Source of the DNA: Glandiceps talaboti | Taxonomy: Eukaryota > Hemichordata > Enteropneusta > Spengelidae | Direction: 5' to 3' | NCBI RefSeq assembly: GCF_964340395.1 | Contig: NC_135571.1 | Location: 1,534,111-1,598,110 of the forward strand | Length of the DNA: 64,000 bases | In this document: positions 13,707 through 27,500 of the stretch, one piece after another | Numbering within the stretch: position 1 is the first letter of the stretch | Layout of the letters: every line of letters begins with the position of its first letter | Translations under genes and position numbers: made by a program | The notes under the pieces: model-generated | What the model was told of the DNA's origin: nothing | The model's input: only the letters and a program-made list of their open reading frames with translations | The model's database searches: none

Positions 13707-14235
13707 CTATTTTGAACCTCTTGCACGAGGTAAAATGATATTATAGGTACTGAGAATAAGTCGAAATTCTTCTTCTATTTCGACCTTCTAGCATGAGGTA
13801 AAATGCTATTGCAGGTACTGAGAATAAGTCAACCTTCTTGTTCTATTTTGGCCCTCTAGCATGAGATAAAATGTTATTACAGGAACTGAGAATAACTCCA
13901 CCTTCTTGTTGTATTTTGACCCTCTAGCATGAGGTAAAATGTTATTACAGGAACTGAGAATAAGTCCACCTTCTTGTTCTATTTTGACCCTCTAGCATGA
14001 AGTTAAATGTTATTACATGTACTGAGAATATGTCAACCTTCTTATTCTATTTTGACCTTCTAGCATGAGGTAAAATGTTATTACAGGTACTGAGAATAAG
14101 TCAACCTTCTTGTTATACTTTGACCCTCTAGCATGAGATAAAATGCTATTACAGGTACTGAGAATAAGTAGACATTTCCAATCTATTTTGTACCTCTAAC
14201 ATGAGATAAAATGCTATTACAGGTACAGAGAATTA
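13707..14235. repeat. 68-bp minisatellite, about 7.8 units
   Basis: The unit begins CTATTTTGACCCTCTAGCAT and contains TATTACAGGTACTGAGAATA. Unit starts fall at 13707, 13775, 13843, 13911, 13979, 14047, 14115 and 14183. The spacing is exactly 68 bp each time, with substitutions but no indels. Since 68 is not a multiple of three, the array is not a protein repeat. Confidence 0.95.
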
Positions 14236-15302
14236 CTGTTGTGGTAATAAATATCTGAATCTAATGAAACATCATTAATATTAATTTGAAGTTCAAAATG
14301 GTGGTAGGGTTTGTATTTTGAGAATCCTTGCCGTTGGATTAAAGCAGATGTTCACCTTTAATTAAATTCAAAATATTACCACATGTTATTTGAACACGGG
14401 TTTCCTCATTACAGATTAAATAATCGAGCCGCCTGTGTATCTCCTTTGAGTAAGGCCGACGACCCATTTGAAGATGTTCGAGGATGAACTAGATTTATGG
14501 CCACATTTTAGTTCGTGAATCACATTACATATTAAAAATCAAAATATCCAACGCATACATTTTGAAGAAGAAAGAAGTAAATTGTGGTTTTGCTTGAATC
14601 TAAGATTCTGAATTTTACAGGAAGCGCCAACTGAAATGAAATCTATGTTAAATGTAGGATATTATGTTTGAAATGAATACAAATAATAGCATATGTAATG
14701 AAAACATTCAACAAATCCATTTTCACTAACCTTCCTTTCATACCTGTTCAAAGAAAAAGTCAGTTAATGTTCATCAAATCGCAAGAGGTTTGATCACACA
14801 ACTGACTGAATAATTACATTTCTGTCTAAACAAACTCTGACCAGAAAATGTACGGTTTTTATTATGTAGTTCAAACGTGGCATCCTTCCCAAGCATACAA
14901 AATGATTCACCTGTTTAGAAAGGTTTTGAATAAACCGTAATAAAGAGACGGTGGCCATTAAAATGCTTCGCCAACTTCTTTCCTACATATTCCCATCACG
15001 TAATCCTTTACTTTTAAAACTAAATCAGAGCTCAATAAAATAGTGATTTAAACTGGCGTATACAATGTTTGACAGTGTTTAATAAACGTGTTTGCAATAT
15101 GTATATAGCCATGGTTCATGCAGCTAGCAGTCATATTTATTTATGTAATGGCATGAGCAACTCAAAGACTTTATCTTTAAAATCAATATCATGCAACTTG
15201 CTATTTTAATATTTTAACATTCGTCTGGTGTATATCAGATACGTGATCTGTCAGTGAACATCCGTTAGCTCGAATTGCTAACTCGTACAAGTATATATGT
15301 GT
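14236..15302. other. No gene recognised
   Basis: This is AT-rich DNA with no coding frame over 60 codons. Confidence 0.4.
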
Positions 15303-15363
15303 GTACACACAGACACATACACACAGACACAGCCACAGACACATACACACACATATATACATA

Positions 15364-15433
<70 letters not shown>

Positions 15434-15446
15434 ACTCAGTGTTAAT

Positions 15447-15480
<34 letters not shown>
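15303..15480. repeat. CA-rich then (TA)n microsatellites
   Basis: ACACAGACAC-type repeats are followed by (TA)n at about 15367-15430. A 22-bp spacer then separates a second (TA)n at about 15452-15479. Confidence 0.95.
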
Positions 15481-15481
<1 letters not shown>

Positions 15482-16579
15482 AGGAATTAGGAGGGCTTAA
15501 GATATAACTCAAAATTTCTCACTGGCTAAATCGGCTAATCAATTTGGAGGTCTGTATGTTCACGTAGAATTTGGCTAGCACTATACCCATATATCTGTAG
15601 AACGACACAAGCCATGATTCATCCGAAAAATTACCGCGCCTCAAATTGCTTCACCTTAGAAGGGGTTTAAGATGTGTTCACATCCTAAGAATAGTTCGGC
15701 AGAGAGATTTGAAAAATTTCCCTAAATTGACATCTGAATAAGTATTGAAATAGTGCATAATAACATATCAAGTGTTGACTATTAACACTTATTTGAGGTT
15801 AAACCACTGCGTTCACATTTGTCTTCGAATCGGTAAAATAAATGTAACATTATTTGTTTTAATTTGCCAAGTCCTTGATACTTGAGTACACAATATGGAC
15901 ATAATATGCAATGTATAGCCAGTCTCAAAAACCACAAAAAGAGTGGAATTAAATTGAACTATATATTAGGTAACATTGTACAGTACTTAACTTGGGTCTA
16001 TCTAGTGTTTAATACTATAGGCATAGTCTCACGTACATTGTGCGACTTGTTCATAAATTTCAATCTGTGAGCTTCAATTGCTATACTATTAATCGTATAT
16101 AACAATCAATGTTAATCTATTAACGAAGTCGTACAGCCTTGGAACAGTAATCAATCGTACATGTTCATTGTATACAGCCGAGGAGAACAAAATCTCCCAA
16201 TCAATCACTCAGGTAGTCATGCCTTAGAACTGTTGATTATACATGAATGAATTCACAGGGGTTTTCATGTAAATGAAGCCTTTTATGGTAGTTTATGTTA
16301 ATAGCTGTCACAAGACTTTGTTTTGTCCGTTAACGTACTTATTTATAAATCACGACAGTTCATGATCCTGACATTCGTATAGTGTTTGTTGGTTTTTGAA
16401 ATTTATCCCTAATGTTTCCTTTTATGCAAGCTCCATTTGATGCAATTCAATGTTGTGGGATTTTACTAAAATAAGTGCAGCCCCAGGCGATGGTGTACTA
16501 TGCTATCACCATTCATTTTGTCATTGGATGAACAGAAATATAATGTCGTTTTATAGAATATCACGTGTCTTAATTCTTG
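15481..16579. other. No gene recognised
   Basis: No recognisable coding or RNA feature. One 62-codon plus-strand frame (15882-16070) has no domain. Confidence 0.4.
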
Positions 16580-16760
16580 TGTGTATGTATGTATAATAAT
16601 AACTTTATTCGTCCAATAGATTCGGAAATTTGTTGAATGGTCGCCACAAGAGCAGCGCCCTAGTGCCGAAGAAGCAGGAGGAAACCGGAGTACCCGGGGA
16701 AAACCTGCGTTGTTCGGCAGGGTAAAACTGAGCATCACCCTTCTTACATACAGACCTGAT
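16580..16760. mobile_element. Retroposon-like repeat fragment with GGAAACCGGAGTACCCGG core
   Basis: It contains AACTTTATTCGTCCAATAGA, then GGTCGCCACAAGAGCAGCGC, then GAGGAAACCGGAGTACCCGG followed by GGAAAACC. The GGAAACCGGAGTACCCGG core with a following GAAAACC is one I recognise from dispersed repeats in many marine invertebrate and fish genomes. It is markedly more GC-rich than its surroundings. I cannot assign a named SINE or LINE family. Frames reading through it are spurious. Confidence 0.55.
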
Positions 16761-18696
16761 TAATTTTTTAAAAACAAAATCAGCCGAAATGTATGTGGTT
16801 TTAAAAAAAATACATTTATCTATATGGGTATTGAATTCTGATGGAGGCACAGTGTCTAGCGTTTATACACACATTAGACTATTGGGTTTTCGAGACACTT
16901 CAGTAATTCAACAAAAATCTGCAGCATATTTGACAAAAAATGCAATCTCAGTCCTATAGATAAAGTGTGAAAATAACATATCACAAAGTATCAACGAAGT
17001 TATCATATGTCAAACATAATTTGACACTTGGAAATGTATATACAAAGTAGTTGGCATCTTATTTCAAAATATTGAAAATGGTGTCATATAACAGAGACCC
17101 AGTTAAGTAGATTGAAATGTACACAATTGGGAAATTTGACGGTGTTAGATTTAATCCCATTACCAAACCTTTTAACTAGCAAATTAATCATCCGATGTCC
17201 ATTACATTAAAATCAATGTATTAATAAGTATAGGGAGAGTCATTCTTTAATTGTAATATTATCCGTTTACATGATTACTTTTGAGTATATTTGCATATTA
17301 TGAAAGATTGTTATGGAAATTGAAACCTTGTGGTACCCTACAGTGGTTAAATGAAAATTGAGGTGTTCGTATTCAATATTATTCTCAATGCATGTCACGC
17401 ATTTCATGCGTGGTTTCATATTACAATTCAAAGATTGCAAACAGCGTGATATGTTTAAACTTTAAATATCACACACTAGTTTAAACATGAGTAATCCAAC
17501 CTTCTCAACTGATAACCAACAGAGATACTGTGCTTAAAATACAAATGTAAATCCCAGGCAGTAAACCTTCAAAAACTAAATTATACGTTGGACAAAAAGC
17601 AATTTTGTGACGGTACGCTTTAAATGTTATCAATATTACAGTAAATGCACCCCGATGTTTATTAAATTGATATATTTAAAAACCATGTATAGTGCAAGTT
17701 TTACAACATTATATTAAAAAAAATCCTGTTTTAATTAAGATATAGTTGTCATGTTGAAACACTCACTTCGAATATGCTGAGTATCGTGTGCCAATGTCAA
17801 GTATCATACCATCTCTCATATTCAGTTTACACTTATAGAAAAGTGGTTAAATTTGCGTCTCTGCGTGTCTCGCTAATTAAGAGAGAAATATAAAAAGTGT
17901 TTTACCTATCTATCCTTTCCCCTACCATTTACAAAATGAAGATCCCCCCCCCCCGTTTTTTGATAGAGACGGAATAAATCATACAAAATGAAATAGACAT
18001 GTTTAAGACTCCACTGTCTCCAGATTTAATAATATTGAAAGCTTGAACAACCACTATCATACTTCCTTAAGTAACGATGGGATCTAACTTTGATCTTCTT
18101 GATGTAGATATTCCCTCAAGCAACAATGGTGTATTTCTCATTACTATCACTATCATCCATGCGAACAGGTATCATCAAATGTTGCTCTTTGACGGAAACC
18201 CCATTTCCAATAAAAATGTTAGCTGGTGATATAAAAGTTTACGACTTGCATTCTTAAATGTCCACACCACTTTAAGTTTTTTCACATACGAGCAATTTAC
18301 TATCGATCCCTAGGGGGACATCTTGGTAATAAAACTATTTATTGTCAGTTGCCTTAATAAAGTTATCTGGCTTTACTTATTGTGGTTTTTTTTGCATAAG
18401 TTTATCATATTATATATTTCCCAGGTGTAAAGTCATCTATCATTTGTTCATATTCATACTTTATATTCAGAAACGAGAGACGACAACGTATATTTTGTAA
18501 ATACGTGAAATAAACTGAAGGTGAGGTATTAATAAACTGCTGGTAGGGAAACTATGAATTCTAATTGACATAGGTGAGTTCAGGTTTAGATAAGTATTTA
18601 TTTTGAAATAGTCAAAGTTTCAACACTCCTTTCATACAATGCTCAGGTGAAGGATTGATTCTGTTCCAAACTGACAAACACAAAACATAACATTTC
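16761..18696. other. No gene recognised
   Basis: This is AT-rich DNA with no open frame above 60 codons. It holds an 11-base cytosine run near 17945 and a short hairpin, CACGCATTTCATGCGTG, near 17397. Confidence 0.4.
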
Positions 18697-18897
18697 AGAA
18701 AACATGTATTTTGTATTTCAACATTACATGCGTACAATTAATTTTGTATTTTGTATTCAACATTACATGCGTACAATTAATTTTGTATTTTGTATTTCAA
18801 CATTACTTTCGTATCATTAATTTTGTATTTTGTATTTCAACATTACATGCGTATCATTAATTTTGTATTTTGTATTTCAACATTACATTTGTAGACT
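18697..18897. repeat. 40-bp minisatellite, about 5 units
   Basis: The unit contains CATTACATGCGTATCATTAA followed by TTTTGTATTTTGTATTTCAA. Unit starts fall at 18722, 18761, 18801, 18841 and 18881, with one single-base deletion. Confidence 0.92.
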
Positions 18898-20924
18898 TTG
18901 AGAGAAATGCCTTAGACATCAATACATGCTACACCATCCTTTAAGTAGTTTGTACGTGCCCTTTTTTCTAATCCTTCTTACAATGAAGTGACACTGGGTA
19001 TAATAACGCTGTAACGAGTCTAGCCTTGGCCCTTCCCAAACATCCTTATTTTCATTTGATCACATAAAACACTTTGAATCAGTTTTTTTAAGATTAAGGA
19101 GTAAAAATCGATAATTGTCATTTCGGTTGTGAAAGTAAATGTCTACAGAATCTTTCAAAGAAATATTACTGAATAGAACGATACTGAACAGTTAAATTGT
19201 TTTCATAGAAACTATTTGATGACATTTGTGTCTCTTCCTTTGAGATTTTTTGGGAAAACATTTTAAAAGATCAAAGGTCTCTTTTGTTCGTATTCATATA
19301 TTTATCTTCAAGACATTCTCACAATTCTGAGAGTACTTGAAGAAAATGTAGCAAAATGTCGCAGCGAAGGGTTATGTCCACACATATAATGCATAGCATG
19401 AATTGGTGGCAAACTTACCAACAATAAAGATCTTGCAATTTATCTTAATTGAGGGTTTGAAAACTGTAAACTGTGCGCTTCTGGCAAACCATAGAAAACT
19501 CTATAATGGATGACGAAGATCTACGTATAAAGAAGTCTAACGAGCGACTAGAAGTGATGTGCAGACTTCCAAAAATGACAGTTTTGCTGTACATTACGGA
19601 ATTTATGCAAATTGTGCTATACAGAAATCACTTTAAACTTTGAGGTATAACTACAAACGCCTAAAGACGTGATATTTTACATCCCTATTACTAACCTACC
19701 GTGTAACCACACGTGGAACGTGACAATTACAAAGGAAATGTTTATTGCCGTTCAACGTAATATGTCTACGCACACTGTATAAATTCGCAGTATTAAATCT
19801 TATAGTTGTCTGACCATATGACCTGATGTATGTTTGTACGTTTCTAGCCGTATAAATTAGTAACTAGTTATCACCTTAAAACACTACGTTTACTGTATTT
19901 CTTTGAAGTATGAGTAAATATACATTTCACATTTTAGTAGCCAAATTTATATTCAAATGTGTTTATTAAATTTCGATCTGTGGATTACCATAGGAAGCGC
20001 CTGGGATATAAACTATGTAAACGTTTTGGTGTTATTTTTTTTTTACAAAAACCCACAATTAAATCCGTTCTTAGTTCACACCACGGAGAAACATGAGGTA
20101 TCAGCGTACACAAACATTTTAACTAGCGGTCAAAATAACGCAAATGTAGAATTCAGTGTGACCGCATAGTACACAGTAAGTTAACTCTATGGGAATATAA
20201 ACGTTTGTCGATTTCTCAGACTCTAATTCCAAATTTCCTTCATCATTTTATATGGAAAGTTTGGAGAGATTATAAATTTAGAGTCTTTGATTTTGAGGGA
20301 AATTGGACATCCCGGCACATTCTATCTTAATATTACTTTTAATAATAAAATAGTGATTGGTGTTACCTTGGAATATTATACGTTTACAAATAGTCTTTTG
20401 GCTGTTAAAGTAAATGTTCCGATATTTAATTATTAAATTTTCCATTTGTAGTGTATGCATTGAAGTATCTACGTTAAAAAAACAAAGAAAAACTTCAGGT
20501 AAGACTTTCAATCGTTTGCTAAAACGACCGCGGATTTGATGCACCATGAACAGTTTAAAAATAGGTATACAATTATATAAAGACCATCGTTCTGAATGGA
20601 TGAACTGAGTTGCTGAATCAATCGTTCATCACCTTGACTAGTATATGCCACAACAGAAATGTTTTTTTTTTTCCAAATTGGATAATGAATATTTTAAATT
20701 TGTATGATAAGTCCATTGTCAATTCGTAGAATAGTGTGTACGCCGTGGGATTCGTGTTGGCATTGTATCTTTGCAACGGATGGGATATACAGATATGTTT
20801 GAAAATTTTATTTTCGCAACTAGTTGAATAATTTAGTTTGTCAAATCAAGTCCTTATCTACTATACTAATATGAAAATTGACATTTCAACTATTCAGTTT
20901 CATCTTCTCACATACTCCACCATT
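18898..20924. other. No gene recognised
   Basis: AT-rich. Frames at 19957-20169 (plus) and 20278-20547 (minus) have no recognisable domain or coding bias. Confidence 0.4.
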
Positions 20925-21238
20925 AGGCTTCATAAAAGAATTGTGTGGTTCCGATTACACTCGATTTTAGAATCGGTGGGGTAGGTAGATTTTTTATTTT
21001 TTTATTTTTTTCATGCGTGAGTGTCTATTTCAGGTTTTCCATTCTTTTCCAAATGGTCTCTGTGTTGTTTTTTTCTTCCTATCGGATGTACAGCCATTAC
21101 AGATTGGAAGAACAGTTTTATATTGTCTTTTAATGAAGTTGACCTGTCTCGTGAGACTTCACAATTTTTGTTTAGGGTTGGCAGTAAAAAGTTAGGTGGG
21201 GTCGGGTAACCGGAATCAAATAATTGTTTTGTTTAGTC
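20925..21238 (+). mobile_element. Family A MITE-like element, copy 3
   Basis: The left end carries TGTGGTTCCGATTAC and the right end GGTAACCGGAATCAAATAAT, which are imperfect inverted repeats. The outer ends read AGGCTTCATAAAAGAATTG and AATTGTTTTGTTTAGTCC. The interior shares GATGTACAGCCATTACAGAT with the other copies. A TTTTT-rich stretch follows the left end. There is no coding capacity. Confidence 0.85.
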
Positions 21239-21779
21239 CATACAAGGTAATAGCAAGGTGGAAGCTCACCTACAACTGTCAGCTCTCATGCAAAGCTTAA
21301 TGACTAGTTACATTTTAGACAGCTCTGTTGTTCACGTTGTTGTTGCATATTCATCAATAACCGAATTTTGGCCTTTTTACCACTTGTTAAAGTATAGTTT
21401 GAAATTTGTGAGCCTGATGATTGAGATTAGCATGCATCAATACATTCACCATGGAGTGTGAAATAAATAAAGGCAACGGTACGATTAGCTTTAACGCCCA
21501 CTTCCCTCCGTAGGCGACGTCGGAACTAGACTCGTAGTTACATATTAATGGGTCTACACTTTGGTATTGCGTTGACGTTGGATATTATTTGATTCTTGAT
21601 TGTTTGTTTGTTAGAACGTGTCGAAAAAGATTAAATAGTTACAAACGTTGCAACTAAACGACGGTACATTCTCCCACTATATTTTCTTTAAACTGAGATG
21701 GCTTTGCTTCAATGATAAAGCGAATACATGTTTTCTATACCGTTCAATTGTATATAGCTTGGAAATAGAACATATAAAC
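21239..21779. other. No gene recognised
   Basis: A 67-codon plus-strand frame (21258-21461) has no recognisable domain. Confidence 0.4.
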
Positions 21780-22160
21780 TTTAGTAGTGAAAATTATGGC
21801 AATTTTTTGGATTAATTCTCAAAGTTGGGATTTAGCATTTATTTTGGATTTTTAATTCATAAAACAATGTTATCGTGGCTTCCTATGATTCATAAAACAA
21901 TTTTATCATCGCTTTCTACTTGAAAAATCAACGTGAAACAACATATGCCAAGTCCTTTCTTGTAACTCAATAAATGACAAAAGACAAACTTTTTACACAT
22001 TTCTTTATTCTCTTTGCAATGTATTGAGTTACAAACACAGATTTGGTCTATGTTGTTGCATATTGCTTTCTCAAGTAGGAAACCATGATAAAATTGTTTC
22101 ATAACTTAAAAATTCAAACTAAATACCAAATGCTCATCCATATGGACACTTTAAAAAAGA
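21780..22160. mobile_element. Family B long-inverted-repeat (foldback) element
   Basis: The left arm from about 21860 reads ATTCATAAAACAATTTTATC and continues through ACGTGAAACAACATATGCCA to TTGTAACTCAATA. The right arm, starting at TATTGAGTTACAAACACAGA and ending near TGATAAAATTGTTTCATAA, is its reverse complement over roughly 85 bp. Weaker symmetry continues outward for some 50 bp. Only about 45 bp separates the arms, so transcripts would fold into a long hairpin. The element has no coding capacity. Confidence 0.85.
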
Positions 22161-22329
22161 ACTTGCTGAACAATTACATCTCTTTGTAATAAACATCTAG
22201 AGTAGGTATAATCACGTATATTGTCTGTAGATCCTGGGGTAGAACCAGAATCATTAGAGACTATGCTATTGTATGACTTACGTACGTAAAGAAATCTTGG
22301 AAAGTAGTCGATACATTTACAAGATCTGA

Positions 22330-22356
22330 ATACATACATACATACATACATACATA
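22330..22356. repeat. (CATA)n microsatellite
   Basis: About six CATA units. Confidence 0.9.
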
Positions 22357-22360
22357 TCGC

Positions 22361-24322
22361 CAATTAAAACTAGCATATACTGAATTGAAAAATACGTGCA
22401 TGTATTTCTAGTTTGATGATTAAAAAGAAGCAAATTTTTAAACATATCTCGGTGCTTTTGATATTATCCCACGCGCACTTACCTGTTATGTAAAAATACT
22501 CGACTTTACCGATTGATTCTTTTTCAATTATGTAAATTGTAAAATCTAAAGCTGTAACTTTTCACGATCATTGATTTATTCTCTTGTTTTGCATATATCG
22601 CCACGGGTTTCGGTAATATATCTTACAATCGCCTTTGGCTGGGCAGGATGTCTATAGACTCATTGAAATATAGCTGATAGCGTTCTAGAACGATAAGTTC
22701 TCCGATCGCTTGTATAATTCGACTCCAAGGGGGAATTGTATCGTAAATGAAGTCAGAAATTGGAATGATAGTGCACAAATGTATCACGCTGATGTACATT
22801 TATAGATAGCTCGAAATGTAGACAGACATAAGCTACCAACTCCTTCTGGGACTTTGGGTGCAATGTTTAATACATTGCACGTCAAAAATCAAAGCTGGAA
22901 TTTCAGCCTTGCTATCTTTAAGAGTCATGTAATCTGCCGCTGAAGTTGGTATAACTCGTTATGTATTGCACTTTACATCCTCAATATTTAAACTGCGTGA
23001 CAATGTACTTGCATGTTACAAACGGTAAACGCGACAATATTTATAATCGACCAGTGCCTTTAAAAAATGGATGTTGAAACCGAAGCTAATACAGAAAGTC
23101 CAATTTTAAATATCTCATAGATAAAGAAAAAGTCCACGAATTTGAGTGATGTTAACTTACCTTCATAAAACAAATGGAAGCAAAAAGATATAGTATGTAA
23201 AACATTTTGTCAATATCAAGTGTTGTCGTTACATATCCAACGATTTGTGCTGGGCAGGATAGATGCCAGTTTTGTAACACTCCCTCGAGAATTGCCTATC
23301 TTCGCAAGTTGTTCGCTTGGGACAGCCACTCTTCAGGTGTACGTTGTACAGAGATGTCAATATCGTCCCTGTGTGTTGGTACATATACAAGTGTTTGATG
23401 TCAACGCAGCCAACCTGTATGAGTACTCTAGAATAATGATGAGCATTGGAACATTCCATCATCTCTGTGGGGTGGCTCCATGTGGGATTTTTGAGAACGC
23501 AAATTAATGTTTATTTGCTTCTTTAATGCAGAATATGGTTATTACGACTAAGGTTACCATGACGACGTCACTGTTCGCGGATGCTGACAGCATTCCAACG
23601 ACACGATTGCACCATGTTATCCAGTCTCATTACTGTGTATGAGAACGAAGGATAAATGAATCTAAAAATATTTCCAGTCACAGAACTTAGTGTAATCGCA
23701 AAATTAATGCTGGCACTTTGGGATGATAAAATACAATGTTTGTATACTGTATGAATAGATCTAATGTTTCCGCTAGCTCAGCAATCCTCTTAAGAATATT
23801 GTCCCGTCTATTGGTGAGTCGTGATCTTTTGTTAGGCATTCAGACTTGAGTAATATTTCTTTTCTTAAAGCTCGGGTCTTGACCTAAAATTACTCCGCTC
23901 ACACTAAACTAATTTGCATAATCGTCGTTTGTGGTCTTAATTTCCTCAGTCATTATTGTGACGCCAACTGGTTTTATGCCAAAAATAGCAAAACTGTTAC
24001 GATTTCTACAATATTCGATAAAAAACATCACTACTGTAATGTTGGATTTGATGTTGTAAGCTACCTTAAAGAACATCCTTCCAATTAAGGCGAAACTTTA
24101 CACAAAGAGACACTCGTGATGTGGTCATCGGATGTTATCATGCAAATTGCAGCAATTCAAGAGACGTAATCCGAAATATCATCCAAGCGTGACGCATTTC
24201 TGCACGCACATGATAAATTGCAAATTCCGTGACGATAGGATAGGATAGCGTTGTAAGAGCTTTTAGATTTACAAAGTAAAGATATTTAGTCTTAAATCGA
24301 AACAACGTGAAGAAGAAGACAA
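22361..24322. other. No gene recognised; one GC-richer block
   Basis: Frames open on both strands overlap in 23207-23507, where GC content is higher than in the flanks. The plus frame is 95 codons and the minus frame 77. Neither shows a recognisable domain or a better claim than the other, so I do not call an exon. Confidence 0.35.
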
Positions 24323-24530
24323 TATAATATTATGATATGATATGATATATGATATGATATATGATATAATATAATATAATATAATATAATATAATATAAT
24401 ATAATATAATATAATATAATATAATATGATATAATACAATAATTTAATATAATATAATGTAATATCATATCATATAATATCACGCAGTATATAACATAAC
24501 ATAACATAACATTTCATAACATAACATAAC
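24323..24530. repeat. (TATAA)n and (ATAAC)n pentanucleotide arrays
   Basis: TATGA/TATAA pentanucleotides run to about 24490. ATAAC units follow to about 24530. Confidence 0.95.
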
Positions 24531-27500
24531 ATAATACAGAACATAGCATAATGCCACGCTAAGGCGCTGAATAGAAAAAGACAAAGATATGGTGTTAACA
24601 ACTGCATCCAATAAATCACTTTTTTTTATCTAACGTTGTGTTTGATAAATTCACTCTCTATCGACCTCCTGAAAAACATCACATTTCTCATTTTACAGGT
24701 TTGACTTCTCGTCTCGTTTTGCTATTCGTCTGAAATGCCAGTCAGTTTGATATTCAGTATACACAAACAGGCAATAGACAATTCAATCGTCCCTTACTAG
24801 TTCCAGTGTCTAGATAACCATGTGGGAGTTTCATGCATAAATTATCAGTAATTATATCTAAATGAGTACATCAATCATGTGAATGTGTCATTCTCATTGG
24901 ACGAGAGCTCAACGAAGAGATGGTAAAATATTGATATGCCAGTGTAAAACGGTTGGGAATGAACATATGAAATGTTAATACTCCTGTATACAATCTGGCT
25001 GAATGTGGCCGCCCCAAGTACCTAGAGATGCACATAAATTGTGTCGCAGTGTACAATTTCAACCGTATGTGTGAACTTGATTGATGTCCCTTATTTCTGT
25101 AGTTTAAGTTATAAGTCGAGTTAAACGAAATATTGGCCTATGTTGATAAAGTAACATACGACATTCAATGCGCCGCTCGGAAACGGTTACTAATCAGATT
25201 TGTTTACAACTGACACCGAAAATACCAAAATATTTGATAAATTGGAGGAATGATTTTTTCACGTTCTACAAAGAATTAAGAACCTTGAGCTGATTTTGCA
25301 TAATTTTATGCCGGGACAATATGGAAAGAAAACAAATACCTTTCCGATGCTCGCAGTCCTTGTGAACTTGAATGGCCATATTCACATGGTGAAGGTTAAA
25401 AATGCTCGTTCCTCGCTAACTGATTTTCGACGCAGTTCTTCAAGGGCAAGACCTTTTTTTGGCATTTGAGACCTTTTCGAAGTTTGACATGGTACTGTTT
25501 GAGTGTACTGGGGAGGCGGTGTTAAAATGCTTTTCATTGAAATATTTGTACAGGGAAGGGTCATACTTTAGATAAAGGAAATGTAATAACACACTGGACT
25601 CGGGGAGGGCACCTTTATTATGCCACATACCTGCTTGACCCCCCCCCCCTCTGAAATTACTGAAAACTCTCTTACGACGTTGATATTACATGATGTTACT
25701 TATTCATTTAACAGCAACAACCCACCATACTTGATTTTGATTTTGGGCCCAGTTCCTTACATTCGACATTCTTCTCGTGTTATATCTCACGAACTGTACC
25801 CAAATCTCCTGTATATCCACCCACCTGGAGAGTGGAGGGAGGAATAGTTGTTGCTTCAGTATATCATACAACGTATCCCTGAACACACAAACGTAAGGTC
25901 ATACTAATAAGTGACATTTAGAATTAGGGAACCCCCACCCCTAGATTTGAATATTCAAATTGTAACTATTTAAACTCCGAATGTTTCAATGACCTTCGAT
26001 TTTGTGTGGAAGACAATGATCAGGTGATAGTAATCAAAGACTGTACGTCAGAGAACTGTAGTAAAGGGAATTGTAGCATGGCCTGCTTCTTTTTCATATC
26101 CGTTGGGATTACTGCTGCATCATTGTGCATGTCAGGTCCAAGTACCGTAAATTGTCGTAAATTGTACCTTCTAAACACAAACTTGAATACAATCAAACTA
26201 TTTTGAACTCAGTTTCCGCTATGTGTACCTTGCCCTTTGATTGTCTTTTGATTTCTCGTAATCGCTGTTCTACTAAAGTCAATGTGACTTCAGACTGCTT
26301 ATTTTACACTGTCTAAGAGTTGACCTTTGACACCCTGGTAGGGGTAACTTTTGTAATATGGTAGTCAGTCTTCTTTGATGGCAACATAGCATACTGTTCT
26401 GTGTAGGTGTGATTGCCTTACAATGTAATATTTACCAGAAGATACTAATATTGCTGTTGATGTTTTTATCATCATGAAGTTGGAATGCAAAGATGTAATT
26501 ATTACATATGTACCACAGATTACTTGCACTGATGCGCGCGCATGATAGTGGTATTTCACTGCAGTTCAATATCGGAAACGTGCAAATACCCCGACTACAC
26601 CACACTTGCACTTGCGTGTCATGGTGTTCTGTCATCGTATTGTCCACGGCATTGTTATTTTCAACACCTGAATATACCTTCTCCATCGAAACATGTTCCC
26701 TCCTCCCAATCAAACTATTATTTATCCCCAGAAAATGATGCTTTTATTAATTGTTTTAATCTCCTGCAAACTGCACAGTCTTTCTTGCAAACAGTGTTTT
26801 CTCCTCCAAGCAGTGTCTAGTTCATTTCTTCCCAACAAACTCAGTGTTCTTTCCGTCTTAGCTAATAAACTTTAATAGTCCTCTTCCAATCAGGCAGTGT
26901 ACTGTAAACATAGATATGTTCGCTACAGTCTTCAGCTAGTTCTCAAAGACAAAGTGTTACCAATCACGTCCCAGACTAGTACATCATGTTCATGTACAAA
27001 AAGGCATTTTAGTTAACTTACTACTTATTTTTGCGTCTTTCTTTCAGCTACAATAAGTCTTGAGCGAAAATTACCAGGTATACAGTATTTTTCTCCTGCC
27101 TAGCAAACACCATTTCCAGTACAGAAGTGTGAACATTCTTAGTCGTCTGTATCGCAAACATTTAGCGGATGCAATCAATATCACGTAATGTAGTCAGTAA
27201 TACAGACTCCGATTAATTGGTCTATATATACTCCTTATAGATTTGAAAGAATTTTGATCATCTTAGACACTCTCAGGTTTAGTGCTCTATTACTAGACGA
27301 TTGGATTAAAAAACCTGACTATAATATGACATCGCGTGTCATGTCGGTAAAGAGATGATCAAGTCAAGTGTCTCAACGTTTTGAAACTAAAATCATTCTA
27401 AGTTCCTTTGTACTTTGGCTTGAATTCAATACACATCTTAAATAACAAAAGTGCAATTAACGTGTGCGTTTCTCCTATCTCTGATCAAAGATGATGTACT

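Noticed and set aside
23207-23507. GC-richer block open on both strands
   Set aside because: Competing frames on both strands, no domain and no splice support.
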